Part shown: positions 31,126-34,124 of the stretch, piece by piece
Numbering within the stretch: position 1 is the first letter of the stretch
Layout of the letters: each line of letters opens with the position of its first letter
Source of the DNA: Alphaproteobacteria bacterium
GTDB taxonomy: Bacteria; Pseudomonadota; Alphaproteobacteria; Reyranellales; Reyranellaceae
Length of the DNA: 34,124 nt
NCBI GenBank assembly: GCA_017307275.1
Contig: JAFKFK010000050.1
Location: forward strand, 1-34,124
Direction of reading: 5' to 3'
Position numbers and translations under genes: made by a program
Notes under the pieces: generated by a model
Told to the model about the DNA's origin: nothing
Seen by the model: only the letters and a program-made list of their open reading frames with translations
Databases searched by the model: none

Positions 31126-31146
31126 CGAAGCGAAAGAAGGTAGCTG

Positions 31147-31180
31147 AGGGCGGTCGCTGGTTTGGCCCGGCGACCGCCCT
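31147..31180. terminator. Strong bidirectional terminator
   Basis: AGGGCGGTCGC (31147-31157) pairs perfectly with GCGACCGCCCT (31170-31180), an 11-bp GC-rich stem with a 12-nt loop, followed by TTTGCG on the plus strand. It lies between the converging CBS-domain and CusF-like genes. Confidence 0.7.
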
Positions 31181-31187
31181 TTGCGTG

Positions 31188-31577
31188 TTAGTTGCTGTTT
31201 TCCAGGCGGATGACGATGTAGCGCCGGCCGTCGCGCTCCACGTCGAAGCGGACATTGTCGCCAGCGCTGAGACCCTTCAGAGCCACCGTCTGAGCGACGT
31301 CGAAGATGCGCGTGCCACCCTCGAGGAAGTGCTGCGGGATGGGGCGGTACTCGAGCGTAATTCGGTTACGCGTCGGATCGACGGCGACGACCTTGCCACG
31401 CACCAGTCGTTCATCGGTTGCCGTCGCCGCGGCCGCGGTGTCGCTGTCGGCGGCATCACCGAAGAAGCCGGGCTGCGTCGCCGATGCCGATAGCGACATC
31501 GCGTGCAAGGGGCCGAACAAGGCAAGGAGCGTGAGCATCCCAAGAAGGAACGCGCGGGGGCTGAAGCTACTGATCAT
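31188..31577 (-). CDS. Small exported CusF-like domain protein
   Basis: A 129-residue protein. The ATG at 31577 follows GGAGAAAGACC and gives a Sec signal (PRAFLLGMLTLLALFGPLHA). After a low-complexity Ala/Thr linker (about 38-55) the C-terminal half reads RGKVVAVDPTRNRITLEYRPIP, then GLSAGDNVRFDVERDGRRYIVIRLE, the OB-like pattern of periplasmic CusF copper-binding domains. The metal-site residues of CusF (His, Trp and two Met) are not in the expected places: the loop reads QHFLEGGTRIFDV. Copper binding is therefore uncertain; it may be a fold relative with another role. Confidence 0.75.
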   Translation of the reverse strand: MISSFSPRAFLLGMLTLLALFGPLHAMSLSASATQPGFFGDAADSDTAAAATATDERLVRGKVVAVDPTRNRITLEYRPIPQHFLEGGTRIFDVAQTVALKGLSAGDNVRFDVERDGRRYIVIRLENSN

Positions 31578-31942
31578 GGTCTTTCTCCGGCGCTGCATTT
31601 GGGAAGCGAGCCGGCCAATTGCCAGAGCTGATGCTGTGGTCAGATGTCAAAAAGATGACCGCGCGATGCCTGCGCCTTCCGGTGCGTGATCTCTACAGGC
31701 AAACAACTGGAGCGGGCAGTCGGATGATCGGCGCTGGCGATCTGCCCGTCATCGCATCGACAGATCGAGGTTATCTCCGTGATAGCAGCGCTTGCAGTCG
31801 GTTGGGGTGTCCTGCCATCACGCCGATGATCGTCGACCGATCATCGACACGCTCGCGACGTGCGGACGTCGCTGCTCAATGGATGCTCGCGAACTTGTGA
31901 GACCGACCGATCTTCGAATTGATGCCGTGGAGCGGCGATCGC
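31578..31942. other. Non-coding gap with no convincing gene
   Basis: This 365-bp stretch lies between the CusF-like start and the stop of the dehydratase gene, both on the minus strand. Open frames inside it are short, lack ribosome sites and have no family pattern. It should hold the promoter of the CusF-like gene, but no clear -35/-10 pair was found. The inverted repeat at 31824-31846 is its only marked structure. Confidence 0.6.
31824..31846. repeat. Perfect 9-bp inverted repeat
   Basis: CGATGATCG (31824-31832) and CGATCATCG (31838-31846) are reverse complements with a 5-bp centre TCGAC. It could be a repressor operator or a short transcript stem after the dehydratase gene. Confidence 0.55.
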
Positions 31943-32230
31943 TCAGGCGGCGGAGTCGATCACCTTGGCGAGCGCAATGTCTTTGTCCGAGAGTCCGCCG
32001 GCATCGTGGGTGGAGAGGACGATCTCGACCCGGTTATAGACGTTGGACCATTCGGGATGGTGGTCGGCCTTTTCGGCGGCCAGCGCCACGCGGGTCATGA
32101 ACCCCCAGGCCCGGTTGAAATCGGCAAATTTGAAGCTCTTCTGGATGGCGTCGCGGCCCGGGACTTCCTTCCAGTCCTTCAGCGTGGCGAGGGCCGTTTT
32201 GCGGGCGTCGCCGGTCAATTTGTCGGTCAT
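31943..32230 (-). CDS. phhB: Pterin-4a-carbinolamine dehydratase
   Basis: A 95-residue enzyme that dehydrates 4a-hydroxytetrahydrobiopterin and so recycles the cofactor of aromatic amino-acid hydroxylases. The signature HHPEW and the context ADFNRAWGFMTRVALAAEKADHHP are the family pattern; the size is standard. The ATG at 32230 follows CAGGAGAACGCAG. It is divergent from the ABC binding-protein gene with an 80-bp gap. No phenylalanine hydroxylase gene is adjacent. Confidence 0.9.
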   Translation of the reverse strand: MTDKLTGDARKTALATLKDWKEVPGRDAIQKSFKFADFNRAWGFMTRVALAAEKADHHPEWSNVYNRVEIVLSTHDAGGLSDKDIALAKVIDSAA

Positions 32231-32310
32231 CTGCGTTCTCCTGATATGGCGCGAAGCTTGCCTCATTCCCGGCGGGCGGCCTAGGGTTGGCCAACCAATA
32301 GGAGGTTTCC

Positions 32311-33834
32311 GTGAATTCGTTACGTCGAACTCTGCTTCTCGCTGCCGCATCGTTTGCGGTGGCCGCGCCTGCGTCGGCGCAAAAGGCCGCCGATACGCTG
32401 CGCATCATCTTCACCGACGCAGTGCCCAACGTCGACATGTACTTCAACAGCCAGCGCACCGGCCTGATCCTGGCGCACCAGGCCTGGGACATGCTGGTGC
32501 ATCGCGACCCCTCGACCTTCGAGATCAAGCCTTCGCTCGCTACCGACTGGAAGTTCGTCGGAGACACGGCGCTCGATCTCACCATCCGCCAGGGTGTGAA
32601 ATTCCACGACGGCAGCACGCTCTCGCCGGAAGACGTGGTCTACACCATCAACATGGCGTCCAATCCCGACAACAAGCTCGCGACGCCGTCGAACTATGCC
32701 TGGATCGACAAGGCCGAGAAGACCGGCGACTGGACCGTGCGCATCCATATGAAGCGGCCGACGCCGGCGGCGCTGGAATACCTCGCCATGGTGACGCCGA
32801 TCCATCCCAAGGCCTATCGCGAGAAGGTGGGTCCGGAGGGCTTCGCGGCCAAACCGGTCGGCGCCGGCCCCTACAAGATCGTCAAGAACGAGCAGGCCAA
32901 AGAAATCGTCTTCGAGCGCTTCGACGACTATTGGGCCGGCTCGCCCAAGGGCAAGCCCGCGATCAAGAAGCTGCACGTGCGCTTCGTGCCCGATCTCGCC
33001 ACCAGCATGACCGAGCTGCTCGCCCAGCGTACCGACTGGATCTGGAACATCAATCCCGATCAGGCCAAGGACGTGAACCGCATGCCGCACCTGCAGGCGG
33101 TGCCGCAGGAGTCGATGCGCATCGGCTATCTCTCGATCGACGCCGCCGGCCGCACCGGGGCCGGCAATCCGCTGACCAACCAGAAGGTGCGTCAGGCCAT
33201 CTGGCACGCCATCAACCGTCAGGAGATGGCCGAGAAGCTGGTGCAGAACGGCAGCCGCGTGCCGCCGGCACCCTGCTTCCCGACCCAGTTCGGCTGCGAC
33301 GCCGATGCCGCGGTGAAGTACGCCTACGATCCGGCGAAGGCCAAGGCGCTGCTGGCCGAGGCGGGCTTCCCCAACGGCTTCGACATCGAGTTCGTGACTT
33401 ACGTCCAGCCGACCACGTGGAGCGCCGCCATCCAGAACTACCTGCAGGCAGTCGGGATCCGGGCTAAGATCTCCCAGCTCCAGGTCGCGGCGGCGATCGC
33501 CAAGGCGCAGAAGGGCGAGAACCCGCTCTATCACGGCAGCTGGGGCAGCTACTCGATCAACGACGTGTCGGCGATCTTCCCCGTGATGTACGGCGGTGGC
33601 GGCGACGACTATGCGCGCGATCCCGAGTTGCAGAAGCTGGTGGCCGATGGTGGCAGCACCGCCGACTCCGCGGTGCGCAAGAAGAACTACTCGGCCGCGG
33701 TCAAGCTGATGACCGACAAGGCCTACTGGCTGCCGCTGTTCACCTACGTGAACATCTACGCCTTCTCCAAGCAGCTCGAGATGAAGACCTTCCCCGACGA
33801 GCTGCCGCGCTTCTACTTCGCGAAGTGGAAGTAA
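32311..33834 (+). CDS. ABC transporter substrate-binding protein (peptide/nickel, SBP_bac_5)
   Basis: A 507-residue periplasmic binding protein of the DppA/OppA/NikA family. The GTG at 32311 stands eight bases after TAGGAGG and opens a Sec signal (LRRTLLLAAASFAVAAPASA). Family marks are LRIIFTDAVPNVDMYF, LTIRQGVKFHDGSTLSPEDVVYTI, PVGAGPYKIV and NQKVRQAIWHAINRQEMAEKLV. It binds oligopeptides or related ligands. The tail end converges on the ATPase gene at 33848 with a 13-bp gap, so the pair are not in one operon. Confidence 0.93.
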   Translation: MNSLRRTLLLAAASFAVAAPASAQKAADTLRIIFTDAVPNVDMYFNSQRTGLILAHQAWDMLVHRDPSTFEIKPSLATDWKFVGDTALDLTIRQGVKFHDGSTLSPEDVVYTINMASNPDNKLATPSNYAWIDKAEKTGDWTVRIHMKRPTPAALEYLAMVTPIHPKAYREKVGPEGFAAKPVGAGPYKIVKNEQAKEIVFERFDDYWAGSPKGKPAIKKLHVRFVPDLATSMTELLAQRTDWIWNINPDQAKDVNRMPHLQAVPQESMRIGYLSIDAAGRTGAGNPLTNQKVRQAIWHAINRQEMAEKLVQNGSRVPPAPCFPTQFGCDADAAVKYAYDPAKAKALLAEAGFPNGFDIEFVTYVQPTTWSAAIQNYLQAVGIRAKISQLQVAAAIAKAQKGENPLYHGSWGSYSINDVSAIFPVMYGGGGDDYARDPELQKLVADGGSTADSAVRKKNYSAAVKLMTDKAYWLPLFTYVNIYAFSKQLEMKTFPDELPRFYFAKWK

Positions 33835-33847
33835 CGCGCGCCTAAGC

Positions 33848-34124
33848 TCAAGGCACCAGCAAACACTCCACGCCGCCGCCAGGCCTCGGCTTGAGCGGCG
33901 GCGTTTCGTTTGAGCAGCGCGGCTCGGCAACGGGGCAGCGCGGATGGAAGCGGCAGCCCGGCGGGATGTTGGCCGGATCGGGCATGATGTCGCCCAGCCC
34001 GACATCGGGCACGCCGAGGCCGGGCTCGGGCGTCAGCACCGAGGCGAGCAGCGCTTTCGTGTAGGGATGCTCGGGCGCGCGGAACAGCGTCTCGGTCGGC
34101 TGGCGCTCGACGATGCGGCCGAGA
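33848..34124 (-). CDS. Oligopeptide/dipeptide ABC transporter ATPase, C-terminal end (partial)
   Basis: The C-terminal 91 codons of an OppD/OppF-type ATPase; the nucleotide-binding part lies outside the window. Visible are the end of the NBD (RIVERQPTETLFRAPEHPYTKALL) and the oligo_HPY domain with the CRFHPRCP cysteine motif and a final GGGVECLLVP. The cysteines of this motif are an iron-sulfur site in some relatives. It probably belongs to a minus-strand permease operon beyond the right edge, possibly the partner of the neighbouring binding protein. Confidence 0.88.
   Translation of the reverse strand, partial: LGRIVERQPTETLFRAPEHPYTKALLASVLTPEPGLGVPDVGLGDIMPDPANIPPGCRFHPRCPVAEPRCSNETPPLKPRPGGGVECLLVP

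Noticed and set aside
31619..31900. A 93-codon plus-strand frame in the 365-bp gap
   Set aside because: No ribosome site, unusual composition and no recognisable pattern.
32320..34005. A 561-codon minus-strand frame
   Set aside because: Antisense to the ABC binding-protein gene; the latter has a signal peptide, ribosome site and family motifs.

Overview
This window is a GC-rich stretch with tightly packed genes, short operons and many GTG/TTG starts. An alphaproteobacterium fits best: it has a ketone-body/PHB trio, Bug-type and TAXI-type periplasmic binding proteins, and DmeF- and ChrB/ChrA-type metal resistance. A Reyranella- or Bradyrhizobium-like relative is my guess from gene content only; no rRNA or marker gene is present. 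No tRNA, rRNA, transposase, integrase or CRISPR array was seen.

Layout. 1-3.84 kb (minus strand): a truncated OmpA-type porin, then an operon reading patatin-like lipase, acetoacetate decarboxylase, 3-hydroxybutyrate dehydrogenase. 3.95-11.3 kb: the most unusual region. It holds an HPr-kinase-like protein, a B2-type transglutaminase-like protease, an asparagine-synthetase-like (lasso cyclase type) enzyme, a PqqD-like recognition protein and an NTP_transf_5-type nucleotidyltransferase, interleaved with four 2-oxoglutarate/Fe(II) oxygenase-fold genes. This is the tailoring set of a kinase-bearing lasso-peptide-like (RiPP) locus, but no convincing precursor gene lies inside it. One of the two PhyH paralogues has lost its metal-binding histidines. 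11.2-19.8 kb: housekeeping and accessory metabolism (membrane-fused spermidine-synthase-like protein, luciferase-like monooxygenase, LolA-like protein, GNAT acetyltransferase, acyl-CoA synthetase, DMT exporter, YkvA protein, HSD10-like dehydrogenase), then two small exported proteins of unknown role.

20.7-27.4 kb: a divergent chromate/metal-stress locus. Rightward are chrB, chrA, a DUF3297 gene and a DmeF-type Co/Ni exporter. Leftward are a superoxide dismutase-rhodanese fusion, a stand-alone ChrB C-terminal domain, a cytoplasmic beta-propeller and an exported LamG/DUF1080-like protein. The shared 119-bp control region carries two 16-bp palindromic boxes and a partial third, likely operators for the PaaX-like regulator ChrB.

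27.4-34.1 kb: a TAXI binding protein, a Bug-family binding protein, an MscS-type channel, a CBS-domain protein, a small CusF-like exported protein, pterin-4a-carbinolamine dehydratase, a peptide/nickel-type ABC binding protein and the C-terminal end of an ABC ATPase that runs off the window. Several convergent pairs are separated by hairpins that look like bidirectional terminators.
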